Positions 1 through 9,494 of a stretch of DNA of 33,200 bases are shown here, piece by piece. This stretch comes from Glaciecola sp034112105. GTDB lineage: Bacteria > Pseudomonadota > Gammaproteobacteria > Enterobacterales > Alteromonadaceae. The position numbers and the translations under genes are program-made. Location: assembly GCA_034112105.1 (NCBI GenBank), contig JAWUVZ010000135.1, positions 1 to 33,200 on the forward strand. The letters are read 5' to 3'. The stretch's first letter is position 1, and each line of letters starts with the position of its first letter. The notes below the pieces were generated by a model. That model saw nothing but the letters and a program-made list of their open reading frames with translations, had not been told where the DNA came from and searched no databases.

Positions 1-140
1 GAAGTAACAACTATTAAACCTTAAAAATACAAAGCGGTTGCTCTTCGGTAATGTCGCATTTTCCTGTTTATTTTGATAGCTCCAATTTTATAATAATGAA
101 AGTATAAACAGTATAAGTTAGCGGATGATTCAATCATGAC

Positions 141-168
141 ATGACTCGCATGATATTTTTGTTATAGT
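141..168 (+). promoter_or_regulatory. Candidate sigma-70 promoter for the first glycosyltransferase
   Basis: An extended -10 element, TGTTATAGT, lies at 160-168. A weak -35, ATGACT, lies at 141-146 with a 16-base spacer. Transcription would start near 175, about 50 bases before the TTG start at 226. Seen by eye only; the -35 matches consensus at 4 of 6 positions. Confidence 0.35.
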
Positions 169-225
169 ACAGCGCAACTAGGAAGTTCGTCGCCAACAGT
201 GATAGTTTTGAAAGTGAGTTATTAA

Positions 226-1425
226 TTGAAAATTCTTGTCGTGTCCCATCGAGTGCCTTTTCCCCCGAATAAAGGCGAAAAGCTTCGCACTTACCATCAA
301 CTAGAAAGGTTGACGCAGTTGGGCCACTCTTTGTCGTTAATTGCTCCAAGCAACGGGCCCGAAGACAAGGCTCATGCTGCCGCTTTGGCTGCAGACTTAA
401 GCATTACCGTCAATACAACTCAACTGGCCTATAAGCCCTTACGTTTTATAAAAGCATTAGCAGCTAATCGGTCGCTTAGCGAGGCAAACTTCTACTCAGC
501 TGGCGTACAGGCGCTAATTAAAAATGAAATTCAGTCATTTAAGCCTGATTTTTTGTTTCTAACTGCATCGTCACTTGTGCGATATATCGGCCCCGTATCC
601 AGCGAAGATAATACCCCAACAATTTTGACTGACTTCATGGATGTCGACTCCAACAAATGGCAACAGTACCAACACAAAGCACGCTTTCCAATGAATCTGG
701 TTTATAAACGCGAAGCCAAATTAGTCAAAAAATTAGAAATTGAAGCCGCGAAGTTATCCAAAGAATGTTATTTGATTGCTTGCGCCGAAGTTGAGTTATT
801 TAAAAACGAAGTGACAAACCAAGGCAACATCACCATCTTGCCAAATGGAATTGATTCGAGCATATTCAAGCCAAATCTTGATACCTGTAAGCCAGAACAT
901 CCTACGCTTCTTTTTACAGGCGTGATGGATTACAAACCTAACATTGATGCTATTTTATGGTTTATAGCTAATTGCTGGTCGCATATCAAAGCACAATATC
1001 CCAGTGCTAAGCTAATAATAGCAGGAATGAACCCGAGTGCGAGCATACAAAAGCTCGGTGCAAGGGACGATATTATTGTGACCGGATTCGTAGAGGACAT
1101 GATGCCTTATTTTCAATCCGCCTCTCTATTTGTAGCGCCATTTCAAATTGCGCGAGGAGTACAAAACAAAGTATTACAAGCAATGTCTTGTGAGTTGCCT
1201 GTGGTTACAACATCAAAGGGGATAGAAGGCATTATTCATGTTGCGGGGGAAGATGTTCTTCTTGCCGATACGATTGAACAATATACAAAGCATTGTTTAG
1301 ATTTACTGCAATCTATCGAGTTACGAAAATCAATAGGTAGCGCCGCTCGACAAACAATATTAGCAAATTATGCTTGGCCTGAAGTACTAAAACCCTTAAC
1401 TAATCAAATTGAAAAAAACAGATGA
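226..1425 (+). CDS. GT4 glycosyltransferase of the PEP-CTERM/XrtA system (TIGR03087-like)
   Basis: A 399-residue cytoplasmic or membrane-peripheral sugar transferase that probably adds one sugar to the lipid-linked repeat unit of the exopolysaccharide. The N-terminus (MKILVVSHRVPFPPNKGEK) is the GT-B opening typical of the family found beside exosortase A. The C-terminal Glyco_transf_1 domain shows LLFTGVMDYKPNIDA at about residue 225 and a donor-binding region with the GVQNKVLQAMSCELPVV stretch near residue 310. The start is TTG at 226, chosen because an AAAGTGAG ribosome-binding site lies 7 bases upstream and the family N-terminus begins there. Its stop overlaps the next start (ATGA), so the two are translationally coupled. 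Donor and acceptor sugars cannot be told from sequence. Family membership is from recognition, not a search. Confidence 0.85.
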   Translation: MKILVVSHRVPFPPNKGEKLRTYHQLERLTQLGHSLSLIAPSNGPEDKAHAAALAADLSITVNTTQLAYKPLRFIKALAANRSLSEANFYSAGVQALIKNEIQSFKPDFLFLTASSLVRYIGPVSSEDNTPTILTDFMDVDSNKWQQYQHKARFPMNLVYKREAKLVKKLEIEAAKLSKECYLIACAEVELFKNEVTNQGNITILPNGIDSSIFKPNLDTCKPEHPTLLFTGVMDYKPNIDAILWFIANCWSHIKAQYPSAKLIIAGMNPSASIQKLGARDDIIVTGFVEDMMPYFQSASLFVAPFQIARGVQNKVLQAMSCELPVVTTSKGIEGIIHVAGEDVLLADTIEQYTKHCLDLLQSIELRKSIGSAARQTILANYAWPEVLKPLTNQIEKNR

Positions 1426-2003
1426 AATCGATACTCAAAGAAATCCTATTTATACTATTTGCTGTCCTAGCGTTACCTTTTACGCTTAGCTATTTTTTAA
1501 TATCATTAGTAATAAACAAAAATCAGTCTATTGCTTTTTTTAGTCAACTTTTAAGTTTAATTCCGGGCAAGCTAGGTGCTTACTATAGAGCAGGCTTTTA
1601 CCGATTCACATTACAAAGCTGCAGTAAAAACGCGGTTATATCATTCGCTACTTTGCTTTCACAACAAGATACATCTATTGCTAGCGGCGTTTATATAGGG
1701 CCTCAGTGCAATATCGGTATGTGCGATATAAAACAGAATGTGCTTCTAGGAAGTGGTGTACATATAATGAGTGGGGCAAAACAACATAATTTTGATGATG
1801 TTAATGTACCAATAAGAGACCAAGGCGGAAGCTATACCAAGGTCAACATAGGACAAAACTCATGGGTTGGCAATGGGGCTCTTATTATGGCTGATGTAGG
1901 TGAAAATTGCGTTGTAGCTGCTGGCGCTGTCGTTATTAATGCAGTCCCTGATAACGCGATTGTTGGCGGAAACCCGGCAAAAATAATTAAAATAAGAAGC
2001 TAG
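1422..2003 (+). CDS. Hexapeptide-repeat acyltransferase (WcaF/LbH type), EPS-associated
   Basis: A 193-residue protein with a hydrophobic N-terminus (about residues 6-31) followed by a left-handed beta-helix acetyltransferase domain. Hexapeptide repeats begin near residue 88 (VYIGPQCNIGMC) and end with the NSWVGNGALIMADVGE and AIVGGNPAKIIK signatures typical of WcaF/NodL/CysE-like O-acetyltransferases. The catalytic histidine is probably in SGAKQHNF, near residue 125. It likely moves an acetyl or other acyl group from CoA to a sugar of the polysaccharide. It overlaps the upstream glycosyltransferase by four bases, so both probably belong to one operon. It faces the next gene end to end, with a 76-base gap and no clear terminator. 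The acyl group and acceptor are unknown. Confidence 0.8.
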   Translation: MKSILKEILFILFAVLALPFTLSYFLISLVINKNQSIAFFSQLLSLIPGKLGAYYRAGFYRFTLQSCSKNAVISFATLLSQQDTSIASGVYIGPQCNIGMCDIKQNVLLGSGVHIMSGAKQHNFDDVNVPIRDQGGSYTKVNIGQNSWVGNGALIMADVGENCVVAAGAVVINAVPDNAIVGGNPAKIIKIRS

Positions 2004-2079
2004 GATTGTTATATTCTACGTTGTGCCGATGAATATTTTCTCGTTAAAAAGGCATCCTGTTTCAAACCTTATGTAAAGG

Positions 2080-3237
2080 CTATTTAAACAACTTCTTAGC
2101 TTTTACTACGTGTGATTTCCAATCAAACATTTCATTCACAAACGTAACACCCTTTTCACCCATTGACTTGGTTAACGCAGCGTTACTAAGCAATTTGTTT
2201 ATTGTTGTTGAAATAACATCTGATTTTGTGCAATCAATAATAAAGCCTGTTTGCTCAGGCAGCATCGTCTCTACAGTCCCCCAAGAGTCACCCGCTATCA
2301 CTACCTTGCCACATGCTTGAGCCTCGACCAGGACCATACCAAATCCTTCTATATCGTTTGCAATTGTGCGGTTAGGTAATATGAAAATATCACATTGTTG
2401 GTAACACTTGATCATCTGTTCATCGCTTATTTCATTAAGAAATAATACGTTTTTCTCCAATTGCAATTCAACCACTAGTTCAAGCAAACGCGGCTTTTGA
2501 TCGCCATCGCCGATAATGCAATAAAGGGTTTTAGGATGAGCAGCTAAAATGTTAGGCATTGCCTCTATCATTTTATCGTGCCCTTTGCGGGCCTGTAAGC
2601 GACCCACAGTGAGAATAACCGAATGCTCAGCCCATCGCATATGTTGCTTAAATTCAAGGTCGCTAGGTACCGGAATAAAACGTTCACAGTCGGCTCCAGG
2701 ATGCAGCACAACCGTGTTCCCGGGATCGTAATTTAGACGCCGCGCGATATTTTGGCTATTTAGACTATTGCAAATTAGCATGTCAGCTTTTCCGCAAACC
2801 TGTTTAACCATCAAGCTTTGTTCACGACTTGTTGCCGCCGTTTCAATGTCTTCACCATGAATGCAGCACACAATTTGCACTTTTGTGAACAAAGACACCA
2901 ACCAAGCGATAACCCCTTCATGCATCACTCGTCCGCAATGAATATGGGTTATTTGGTGCTGTTTAATAAGCTTGTTAACCGCTTTTACACTGCGCCAATA
3001 AAAACCAAGTCCACAAAAGCTTTTAAAACCCCACTCTGCGCATTTAAGCGGAATTCTAATGACGGTGTTTTCAATTTTCTTGTCTATTGAGTTGTCTTCG
3101 ACGGTATCGGTAACAATAATGTAGTCTTCTTTGGGTAGTCTTGAATAGAGTTCCCAAAACCACCTCCCACTGCCACCTGACTTAGGCGGGAAGTTTTCAG
3201 TTAATACTAAAACCTTTTTATGCTGTGTGTCTTGCAT
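2080..3237 (-). CDS. GT4-family glycosyltransferase, last gene of the xrtA operon
   Basis: A 385-residue GT-B glycosyltransferase. The N-terminal domain starts KKVLVLTENFPPKSGGSGRW, the glycine-rich loop of GT4 enzymes. The C-terminal domain has VGRLQARKGHDKMIEAMP near residue 212, the usual nucleotide-sugar domain opening, and IEGFGMVLVEAQACGK near residue 300, the E-x7-E retaining-GT4 signature. It probably adds a sugar to the repeat unit in the cytoplasm. Its ATG directly follows the TAA of xrtA with no gap, so it is co-translated with the exosortase. It is last in a minus-strand operon after the sugar transferase, deacetylase and xrtA. Specificity cannot be assigned. Confidence 0.85.
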   Translation of the reverse strand: MQDTQHKKVLVLTENFPPKSGGSGRWFWELYSRLPKEDYIIVTDTVEDNSIDKKIENTVIRIPLKCAEWGFKSFCGLGFYWRSVKAVNKLIKQHQITHIHCGRVMHEGVIAWLVSLFTKVQIVCCIHGEDIETAATSREQSLMVKQVCGKADMLICNSLNSQNIARRLNYDPGNTVVLHPGADCERFIPVPSDLEFKQHMRWAEHSVILTVGRLQARKGHDKMIEAMPNILAAHPKTLYCIIGDGDQKPRLLELVVELQLEKNVLFLNEISDEQMIKCYQQCDIFILPNRTIANDIEGFGMVLVEAQACGKVVIAGDSWGTVETMLPEQTGFIIDCTKSDVISTTINKLLSNAALTKSMGEKGVTFVNEMFDWKSHVVKAKKLFK

Positions 3238-4785
3238 TTAATTGGCATTCCTTGCTTCAAAACCAGCTTGAAGTGACGCTATTGCGTTAACTAAAATACG
3301 TTTTTTACTATCTTCATTAAGTTCAGTGCTAGCAGAAATAGCCAAGAAAACCCCATCGTATGGCTTGCCTTGCAATTTCAACCATACTTGATAAAGCTTG
3401 GCTCTTTTAGTGTCGGTGAATACAGCGCCATTAATGATATATAAATGATAAACACTGACTTGTTCACCTGAACCATTCTTTAAGAGCATATTATTGATGC
3501 GTAAATTATCCGCTAGTACCTCAGTACGATTACCAGCCAAACTCCACCTTTTTTCACCAAAAATAGCATTCTGAGTGTTAATTAACTCGCCATCCGCACC
3601 ATCATAATACGCGGTAAAATAGATAAAATTACCACCTTCATACTGTATAGTGAGGAAGTTAGCGCTAGTTGAGCGTTTGAATTCAGGCTGCCAAGTAGAT
3701 AGCAAATTACCCTGCTGGGCAATGCTGAACGGAAGTTGGAATTCAGGATGAATAGGAGCAACGTTCTCTGCTGAGCTAATTGAAATAGACTTTGTAATAC
3801 CTACTACAATTATAACCGCAACAACAAATGACTTTAATGCGATGGTTTTGAATCCCTCAATACTGCCGACTCCGGAGTCTACTTGTGCGCTATCGACATC
3901 GACTGGTTGGTCGTCAGCCTTATCTTGCTTTAAAAGATAACGTTTTTCAAAACGGCGAACAACTTCACCAATGCCTAACAAGCAAACAATCACGAATGCA
4001 AAAAAGAACCACCCATATATTAAGTGATCAGCACCAACAGCATGCTTCATATCGCTAGCGTAACCAATCATAATGATGCCAAAAACCCGCACCGCATTAG
4101 CTAGAATTGGAAAAATAATTGACAGCAATACAAAACCAATACGCGTGGTCATGCGTTTCAAATTCATGTAAGCATACAAATTACCCAGCACAACCGAGGC
4201 AATTAAAAAGCTCACTCCCGAACAAGCTTCGGCAACTAAAAAGCGGCCTTGTGGAATTTCTAAAAACAAGCCTGAACGATATAAAGCAACGCCCGTCCAA
4301 GACACCATTTCCACTGAAATATCAGCGGTTATTTCTTGTAAAAATGGGATAAGTTCTTCGCCAAAAGGTATCGCGAATAGCATAAAACTGAGTGGAAAAA
4401 TAATTTGTTTCGTTATTCGGTTACCCAAATAAAACCAAATAAGGGTTGGCAGTAACGAAAACATCGCCGCATGCTGAAATAACTGAATGTCCCCTGCAAC
4501 GCCAATCACATATAAAAGCACTTGCAAGAAAATGAACGGCAAAGCTAGTAGCGTGCACTCACGAGCTCGCCAATTAATGTCGTTCTTTTTTTCCCAAATC
4601 AGATATAAACTGACCGGCAATACAAAAAAGCAATGGTTGAAAATTTCTGATATGTACCAAATTTTTACCGCGGATACCAAGCCTTGAAATGTCAAACCTA
4701 TCCACAAGCAAAGAAGCACTGCCCCAAAAGCCCAATTAATAGTTTGGCTGCGATTTTCATGCAACGCCAGTTCCTTATTTAGCAT
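3238..4785 (-). CDS. xrtA: Exosortase A with fused EpsI domain
   Basis: A 515-residue polytopic inner-membrane cysteine protease/transpeptidase predicted to recognise and cleave PEP-CTERM tails, joined to an EpsI-type domain. The catalytic triad is visible: Cys188 in EACSGVSF, Arg233 in ANAVRVFG and His254 in ADHLIYGW. Residues 15-280 form about eight membrane segments. After a polar linker (about 283-310, rich in Asp) and one more membrane segment (about 317-331), residues 340-515 form the periplasmic EpsI-like domain. XrtA-EpsI fusion is usual for exosortase A, so length and layout are typical. The start overlaps the deacetylase stop by 11 bases, which implies translational coupling. Its likely substrate in this window is the PEP-CTERM protein at 26070-26690. 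Confidence 0.93.
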   Translation of the reverse strand: MLNKELALHENRSQTINWAFGAVLLCLWIGLTFQGLVSAVKIWYISEIFNHCFFVLPVSLYLIWEKKNDINWRARECTLLALPFIFLQVLLYVIGVAGDIQLFQHAAMFSLLPTLIWFYLGNRITKQIIFPLSFMLFAIPFGEELIPFLQEITADISVEMVSWTGVALYRSGLFLEIPQGRFLVAEACSGVSFLIASVVLGNLYAYMNLKRMTTRIGFVLLSIIFPILANAVRVFGIIMIGYASDMKHAVGADHLIYGWFFFAFVIVCLLGIGEVVRRFEKRYLLKQDKADDQPVDVDSAQVDSGVGSIEGFKTIALKSFVVAVIIVVGITKSISISSAENVAPIHPEFQLPFSIAQQGNLLSTWQPEFKRSTSANFLTIQYEGGNFIYFTAYYDGADGELINTQNAIFGEKRWSLAGNRTEVLADNLRINNMLLKNGSGEQVSVYHLYIINGAVFTDTKRAKLYQVWLKLQGKPYDGVFLAISASTELNEDSKKRILVNAIASLQAGFEARNAN

Positions 4786-5629
4786 CTATAACATCCTTGT
4801 ATGTTTCGTACATTGTTCCCCACTCATAGTTATTTATGAGTTGCACTAGCTTTTTCTCCATCACATGTAAGTTAACATAGTGACGCAATTTAGACTTAAA
4901 CGGAGCACCTTGCACTCGAGGCTGGTCAGCATCAATTTCCCAAGGGTGGAAGTAAAAATTGTATGGCTCGTCAGTGGCTTGCATATATTTTTTTATGCGC
5001 CTATTAGATAACCAATACGGATACAACCTAAAATAACCGCCTCCACCAATACCGGTATTCTTGCCATTGTGCGCTATCGTAGGTATCGGAATTTCTACAA
5101 TACCTTCTTTGCGCACATGTTTGAATCTGGGCCATTCGGGCACACCATATAGATCATGTTCTATGGGGTAGGTACTTGATGAATATTTAAAACCTAATTC
5201 AACCAAAATATCAAAAACCCATTCATTGGTTTTATTGATTGAGAAGCTAGGTGCTCGATAACCTAATAGTGCTTTGCCTGACACTTGTTCGAGCTTGTCT
5301 TTGCTCACTCTAATATCTTCAAACACTTCATCTGGAGTCATTGTAGTCGTGCGTCGATGGTTTGAGCCGTGGCTACCAAGCTCGTGTCCTTCGTCGACAA
5401 TTCGTTTAACGACGTCAGGACAATGCTCTGCAACCCACCCCAAAGTAAAGAATGTGCCTTTGATACCATGCTCATTGAATAAATCGATTAAACGGTGGGT
5501 GTTATCTCCGACACGAGGCGTAATGCTTGACCAATCTGAAGGCGAAATAACTGACTCAAATGCGGACACATGAAAGTAGTCTTCCACATCCACTGTCATT
5601 GCGTTAAGTCTTTTTGGGTTAGACTTCAT
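4775..5629 (-). CDS. XrtA-associated polysaccharide deacetylase (NodB fold, DUF3473)
   Basis: A 284-residue NodB-homology protein that probably removes acetyl groups from amino sugars of the exopolysaccharide or a lipid-linked intermediate. The first motif is MTVDVEDYFH (residues 11-20), with aspartates for metal binding. Metal-binding His87 and His91 lie in the SHGSNH motif, followed by GYRAPSFS (123-130). The C-terminal part, with GGGGYFRLYPYW near 196 and YFHPWEID near 226, matches the DUF3473 extension of the PEP-CTERM-associated subfamily (TIGR03006). No signal peptide is seen. It sits between the sugar transferase (34-base gap) and xrtA (11-base overlap). Confidence 0.9.
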   Translation of the reverse strand: MKSNPKRLNAMTVDVEDYFHVSAFESVISPSDWSSITPRVGDNTHRLIDLFNEHGIKGTFFTLGWVAEHCPDVVKRIVDEGHELGSHGSNHRRTTTMTPDEVFEDIRVSKDKLEQVSGKALLGYRAPSFSINKTNEWVFDILVELGFKYSSSTYPIEHDLYGVPEWPRFKHVRKEGIVEIPIPTIAHNGKNTGIGGGGYFRLYPYWLSNRRIKKYMQATDEPYNFYFHPWEIDADQPRVQGAPFKSKLRHYVNLHVMEKKLVQLINNYEWGTMYETYKDVIDAK

Positions 5630-5663
5630 GGCTTATTCCCTTATTCGATAATCGACTTAACAA

Positions 5664-7076
5664 TTAACGACCTTTACCAAATAAAACAACTTCAACCGTT
5701 CTGATCAGTATTAATATGTCTAACAACAAACTTTGGTGCTTCACATAGTATAAATCATACTTCAGTTTTTCGAGTGAGTCCTTGACGCTTGCGCCATACG
5801 GATAATTTAACTGCGCCCAACCAGCTAATCCTGGTTTTACATTGTGACGCTGATTATAATACGGTACTTCTTTTACTAGCTGCTGCACGAACTCAGGACG
5901 CTCAGGTCGCGGACCAATAAATGACATCTCACCTTTGATTACATTTAATAGTTGAGGCAGCTCGTCAATTCGATATTTGCGAATAATGTTACCAATAGTG
6001 GTAACCCGATTATCATTTTTAGTGGCCCACTTAGCACCGTCTTTTTCAGCATCAGGACGCATACTTCTGAATTTTAGAATGTTAAAAAGCTTACCATCTT
6101 TACCCACTCTTTCTTGCTTGTAAAACACCGATGCACCTGTACGAAAACCATCATCAATGTAAATGATAATGGCGGTAAGCAACATAAGAGGCCAGGCAAA
6201 AAACATAACAAAACTCGCAATCGTAATATTCAATAGATAGTCGACCGACTCGCGAAAATAATTTTGAGAATGGAAACCATTGGAATAAATAACCCAACTT
6301 GGATACATCAGGTCTACGACAATTTGGCCTCGTTCGCGCTCCATAAAGTCAAGAAGATCAGTCACTTCAATACCTCTCAAGCGACAATCAAACAGTGCGG
6401 AAACCGGCAATGTACCTCTGCGTTGGTCACAAGCAACTACAATTTCCTCAATGTCGTTGTCAAATAAAAATTGCCTGAATGATTCATCTACTTTTACGTG
6501 AATTATTTTTTCACGTTGCACTCCAGATTGGCGGTCATCACCAGGAATTGGCACAAATCCGACCAATTCAAAGCCTAGTCGGTCTACATCCCGGCGCATA
6601 CTATTTTCTATTATTGACGCCCTAACACCGGCTCCTAATATCAAAATACGAGAGCTACTAATACCCATTAATCCCAGTCGATTAGTAAAATACCGAAAGA
6701 AAACAAGCGTGAGGATGTTAAAACAAACAGCGGTCGGCAAAAAATATGCGTGCAGGTCGAGTTGCGTAAATAACGCACTTGTGATGATTTCGACAATAAA
6801 ATAACTTAACACTAAGCTAACAAAGATACGGCGAATAATACCTCTAAAAGTTTCACGTAGCTTAGTTTCGTAAAGACCGACCGACAATGAACAGACTAAA
6901 ATTGTAATCATAAGCAGAAAAATATTAACGGCTAGCGCTTCAGAATTCGGCTTTGGCGTAAGTTGTAGGTTCACCAAAACAAAGCTAGCAATGTAACTTA
7001 CGTATGATATCAAAACTGCTTCAGTAAGCACTAGCGCGGTTGAGCGCTTATTTTGTCTTTTATTAGGCGAGGCCAT
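5664..7076 (-). CDS. Membrane sugar-phosphate transferase starting EPS synthesis (TIGR03013/EpsB-like)
   Basis: A 470-residue polyprenyl-phosphate sugar-1-phosphate transferase that should attach the first sugar of the repeat unit to undecaprenyl phosphate. About four to five N-terminal membrane segments (residues 12-135) precede a Rossmann-like domain (RILILGAGVRASIIE near 143) and a further membrane segment near 280. The C-terminal bacterial sugar transferase domain shows FYKQERVGKDGKLFNILKF, then KYRIDELPQLLNVIKGEM and FIGPRPERPEF, the hallmark catalytic and loop motifs. A strong AAGGAAG site sits directly before the ATG. It is first in the minus-strand operon that continues with the deacetylase, xrtA and a glycosyltransferase, and is divergent from the export operon. 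Confidence 0.92.
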   Translation of the reverse strand: MASPNKRQNKRSTALVLTEAVLISYVSYIASFVLVNLQLTPKPNSEALAVNIFLLMITILVCSLSVGLYETKLRETFRGIIRRIFVSLVLSYFIVEIITSALFTQLDLHAYFLPTAVCFNILTLVFFRYFTNRLGLMGISSSRILILGAGVRASIIENSMRRDVDRLGFELVGFVPIPGDDRQSGVQREKIIHVKVDESFRQFLFDNDIEEIVVACDQRRGTLPVSALFDCRLRGIEVTDLLDFMERERGQIVVDLMYPSWVIYSNGFHSQNYFRESVDYLLNITIASFVMFFAWPLMLLTAIIIYIDDGFRTGASVFYKQERVGKDGKLFNILKFRSMRPDAEKDGAKWATKNDNRVTTIGNIIRKYRIDELPQLLNVIKGEMSFIGPRPERPEFVQQLVKEVPYYNQRHNVKPGLAGWAQLNYPYGASVKDSLEKLKYDLYYVKHQSLLLDILILIRTVEVVLFGKGR

Positions 7077-7170
7077 AACTTCCTTTTATTATCACACTTA
7101 TGAGAAGTGGAGTTTTAGACGTATGATATTTGATGTATTTAAGATAAACTTAGCGCAATTCGTTGAGCAT

Positions 7171-7176
7171 TATAAT
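7171..7176 (+). promoter_or_regulatory. Candidate -10 element for the export operon
   Basis: A perfect TATAAT lies at 7171-7176 in the divergent gap between the sugar transferase and the lipoprotein gene, about 85 bases before the ATG at 7262. No good -35 is present at 16-18 bases, so an activator may be needed, or the match may be chance in AT-rich DNA. Confidence 0.35.
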
Positions 7177-7261
7177 AGTTTTCACGCTCGGGTAAATGAC
7201 TGATTTACGATTTGTGATAAATTTTGTAAATATCATCAATATATTGGAAGGAAATTTAAGG

Positions 7262-7891
7262 ATGAAAAAAGCGTATCAATTCGGCTTAGCTGGGTTACTT
7301 ATTACCACTGTTGTAACAACGGGGTGTAGTGTTAACAAACTGCCAGAGGCAACAACGCGAGCTTCATTAACCACCAACGTTAATGATTACCAGTACCTCA
7401 TTGGTCCTGGTGACAACTTAACAATTTTCGTTTGGCGAAATCCAGAAATTTCTGGCAACTTTATAGTGCGACCTGACGGCAAAGTAACCACGTCATTGGT
7501 TGAAGACGTAGAGGTGTCTGGCAGAACGCCAACAATGCTTGCTCGCCAATTAGAAGAACAACTTTCCACCTACATAAACAATCCTCGGGTAACGGTTAGC
7601 GTAGGTCAATTTCAGGGGCCTTTTAGTGAGCAAGTTCGCGTAATAGGCGAAGCCACCAATCCGAGTGCTATTAATTATACCGAAAACATGACCTTACTTG
7701 ACCTGATGATTGCGGTTGGCGGGTTAACTGAATTTGCAAGTGGAAACAACGCAAAATTGGTGCGTGTTATTAATGGCCAACAAACCACATTTGAGTTAAA
7801 TATCGAAGACCTAATAAAAGATGGTGATATTACTGAAAACATCGACATGCTGCCCGGCGACATTATTATTATTCCAGAAGCTTGGTTTTAG
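7262..7891 (+). CDS. Wza-like polysaccharide export lipoprotein, XrtA-associated (TIGR03027-like)
   Basis: A 209-residue outer-membrane or periplasmic lipoprotein of the polysaccharide export family. The lipoprotein signal MKKAYQFGLAGLLITTVVTT ends at Cys22 in TTGC. A Poly_export domain follows (LIGPGDNLTIFVWRNPEI, near residues 46-63; VRPDGKVTTSLVEDVEV), then an SLBB-type domain (VRVIGEATNPSAINY near 128; MLPGDIIIIPEAWF at the C-terminus). The start was set at 7262, not at the upstream in-frame ATG, because GGAAGGAA ends 8 bases before it and the signal peptide begins there. It is much shorter than E. coli Wza, as usual for this subfamily. It heads a four-gene operon. Confidence 0.9.
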   Translation: MKKAYQFGLAGLLITTVVTTGCSVNKLPEATTRASLTTNVNDYQYLIGPGDNLTIFVWRNPEISGNFIVRPDGKVTTSLVEDVEVSGRTPTMLARQLEEQLSTYINNPRVTVSVGQFQGPFSEQVRVIGEATNPSAINYTENMTLLDLMIAVGGLTEFASGNNAKLVRVINGQQTTFELNIEDLIKDGDITENIDMLPGDIIIIPEAWF

Positions 7892-7913
7892 GCTAATTTA
7901 GAGAAATATTTAC

Positions 7914-9494
7914 ATGCAAGATTTAGAACAAACCATTCAAATGGCTCTCGACTTTATTAGAGGCATATGGATAAAAAAACGATATGTAATGATATTTTCA
8001 TGGCTGATATGCCCTATCGGCTTTTTTTATGTGCTCACTTTACCCGACGTTTATGAATCTGACGCTCAAGTTTACGTTGATACACGCTCTGTGCTGCAGC
8101 CTCTGCTTAGAGGCATGGTTGCAGGTTCCAATCCTGAGCAAGAAATTCAAATGATGGCCAGAACGTTACTTAGTAGAGCAAACATTGAAATTATTGCTCG
8201 CCAATCAGATTTAGATATTACGGTGAATGGCAACGAAGAGTACAATAAATTAATCGTCGAACTGACTGATGACATTGACTTAAAAGGAACAGGTCGAGAC
8301 AATATTTATACTATTTCTTATGCTAATGAAAGCGCTGAAATGGCACGAACCGTAGTCCAAGAAACCCTGGATTTATTTGTAGAAGGCTCGTTGGGGAGTT
8401 CGAGAAAAGATACTGACACTACAACTCGTTTTTTAGATGAACAAATTGCAGAATACGAGAATGAACTTGCAGAAAGTGAGCAACGTCTTGCCGACTTTCA
8501 GCGCAAGTACAATGATATACTGCCTGCTCAAGGGTCTTTTTACGGTAATTTTCAGTCGCTAAAACAGCAGATGGAAGTAACCATACTCAGCATTAAAGAA
8601 ACACAGCAACAAATTAATGCCATGAAAGGTGAATCCCGCCAAGCGCAGCAAGCTGCTGATGGCTTTGATGTGCGCAGTAATGCAGGCGAACAGGTGTTAA
8701 CAACTAGGTATGATGAGCGCATTTTAAGTTTAGAAGCCCGGTTAGATGAGTTAAGACTGCGCTTTACCGATAAACACCCCGATGTAATAGAATCAAATAA
8801 TTTACTAGAGGCCTTAAAAGACGCAAGACAAAAAGATATTAACGCTTTTTTAGCGCAAGATACTGGCAGTGAATCGCCATCAATGTTGACTGAAAGTGAT
8901 CGCGAGCTAAGACTCGAAATCGCCCGTTTAGAAGGTATGTTGGCGTCATTGAAAGTGCGAGAAAAAGATACCCAGGACCGGATAATTGCGCTTCAGTCTA
9001 CTATTGACTTAGTACCTCAAATTGAATCTGAAGAAACAGGCCTGAACCGTGATTATGGTATTAAGAAAGAGAAATACGAAGAATTGCTGTCTCGCCGTGA
9101 GTCAAATAACTTAGCAAGAAGCGCTGACAATCAATCTGACGACCTGCAATTTAGGATCATTCGCCCCCCATTAATTGCTGATAAGCCAAGCGGACCAAAA
9201 CGAATACTATTTTACACTGGTATCTTATTCGTTGGATTTGGTTTAGGCGGGGGGATCGCGTTTTTAATGAGTATGCTAAAGCCGGTATTAGTGCGTGGTC
9301 AGCAAATTTCAGATCTGACCGGTTATCCTATTTGGGGGTCGGTAACTCATTTAGATCATGTTAGGCTCATCAAACGACATAAAATGCGGATTTTTATTTT
9401 TGCATTGTCATCCGGTGCGATAATCATGCTATATGCGGGTTTGATTGCGGTAGATATTATGAACATTGATTTGGCGAGTAAAATACCATTATGA
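7914..9494 (+). CDS. Wzz-like chain-length determinant, XrtA-associated (TIGR03007-like)
   Basis: A 526-residue inner-membrane polysaccharide co-polymerase that should set polymer length and link the cytoplasmic kinase to the export channel. There is an N-terminal membrane segment (about 24-44), a large periplasmic region with Wzz motif DVYESDAQVYVDTRSVL (about 49-65), a long coiled coil (about 165-390), a GNVR-like segment (NRDYGIKKEKYEELLSRRE near 379), and C-terminal membrane segments near 428-453 and 490-512. No kinase is fused; that is supplied by the next gene, whose ATG overlaps this stop by four bases. The 22-base gap from the lipoprotein gene implies co-transcription. Confidence 0.9.
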   Translation: MQDLEQTIQMALDFIRGIWIKKRYVMIFSWLICPIGFFYVLTLPDVYESDAQVYVDTRSVLQPLLRGMVAGSNPEQEIQMMARTLLSRANIEIIARQSDLDITVNGNEEYNKLIVELTDDIDLKGTGRDNIYTISYANESAEMARTVVQETLDLFVEGSLGSSRKDTDTTTRFLDEQIAEYENELAESEQRLADFQRKYNDILPAQGSFYGNFQSLKQQMEVTILSIKETQQQINAMKGESRQAQQAADGFDVRSNAGEQVLTTRYDERILSLEARLDELRLRFTDKHPDVIESNNLLEALKDARQKDINAFLAQDTGSESPSMLTESDRELRLEIARLEGMLASLKVREKDTQDRIIALQSTIDLVPQIESEETGLNRDYGIKKEKYEELLSRRESNNLARSADNQSDDLQFRIIRPPLIADKPSGPKRILFYTGILFVGFGLGGGIAFLMSMLKPVLVRGQQISDLTGYPIWGSVTHLDHVRLIKRHKMRIFIFALSSGAIIMLYAGLIAVDIMNIDLASKIPL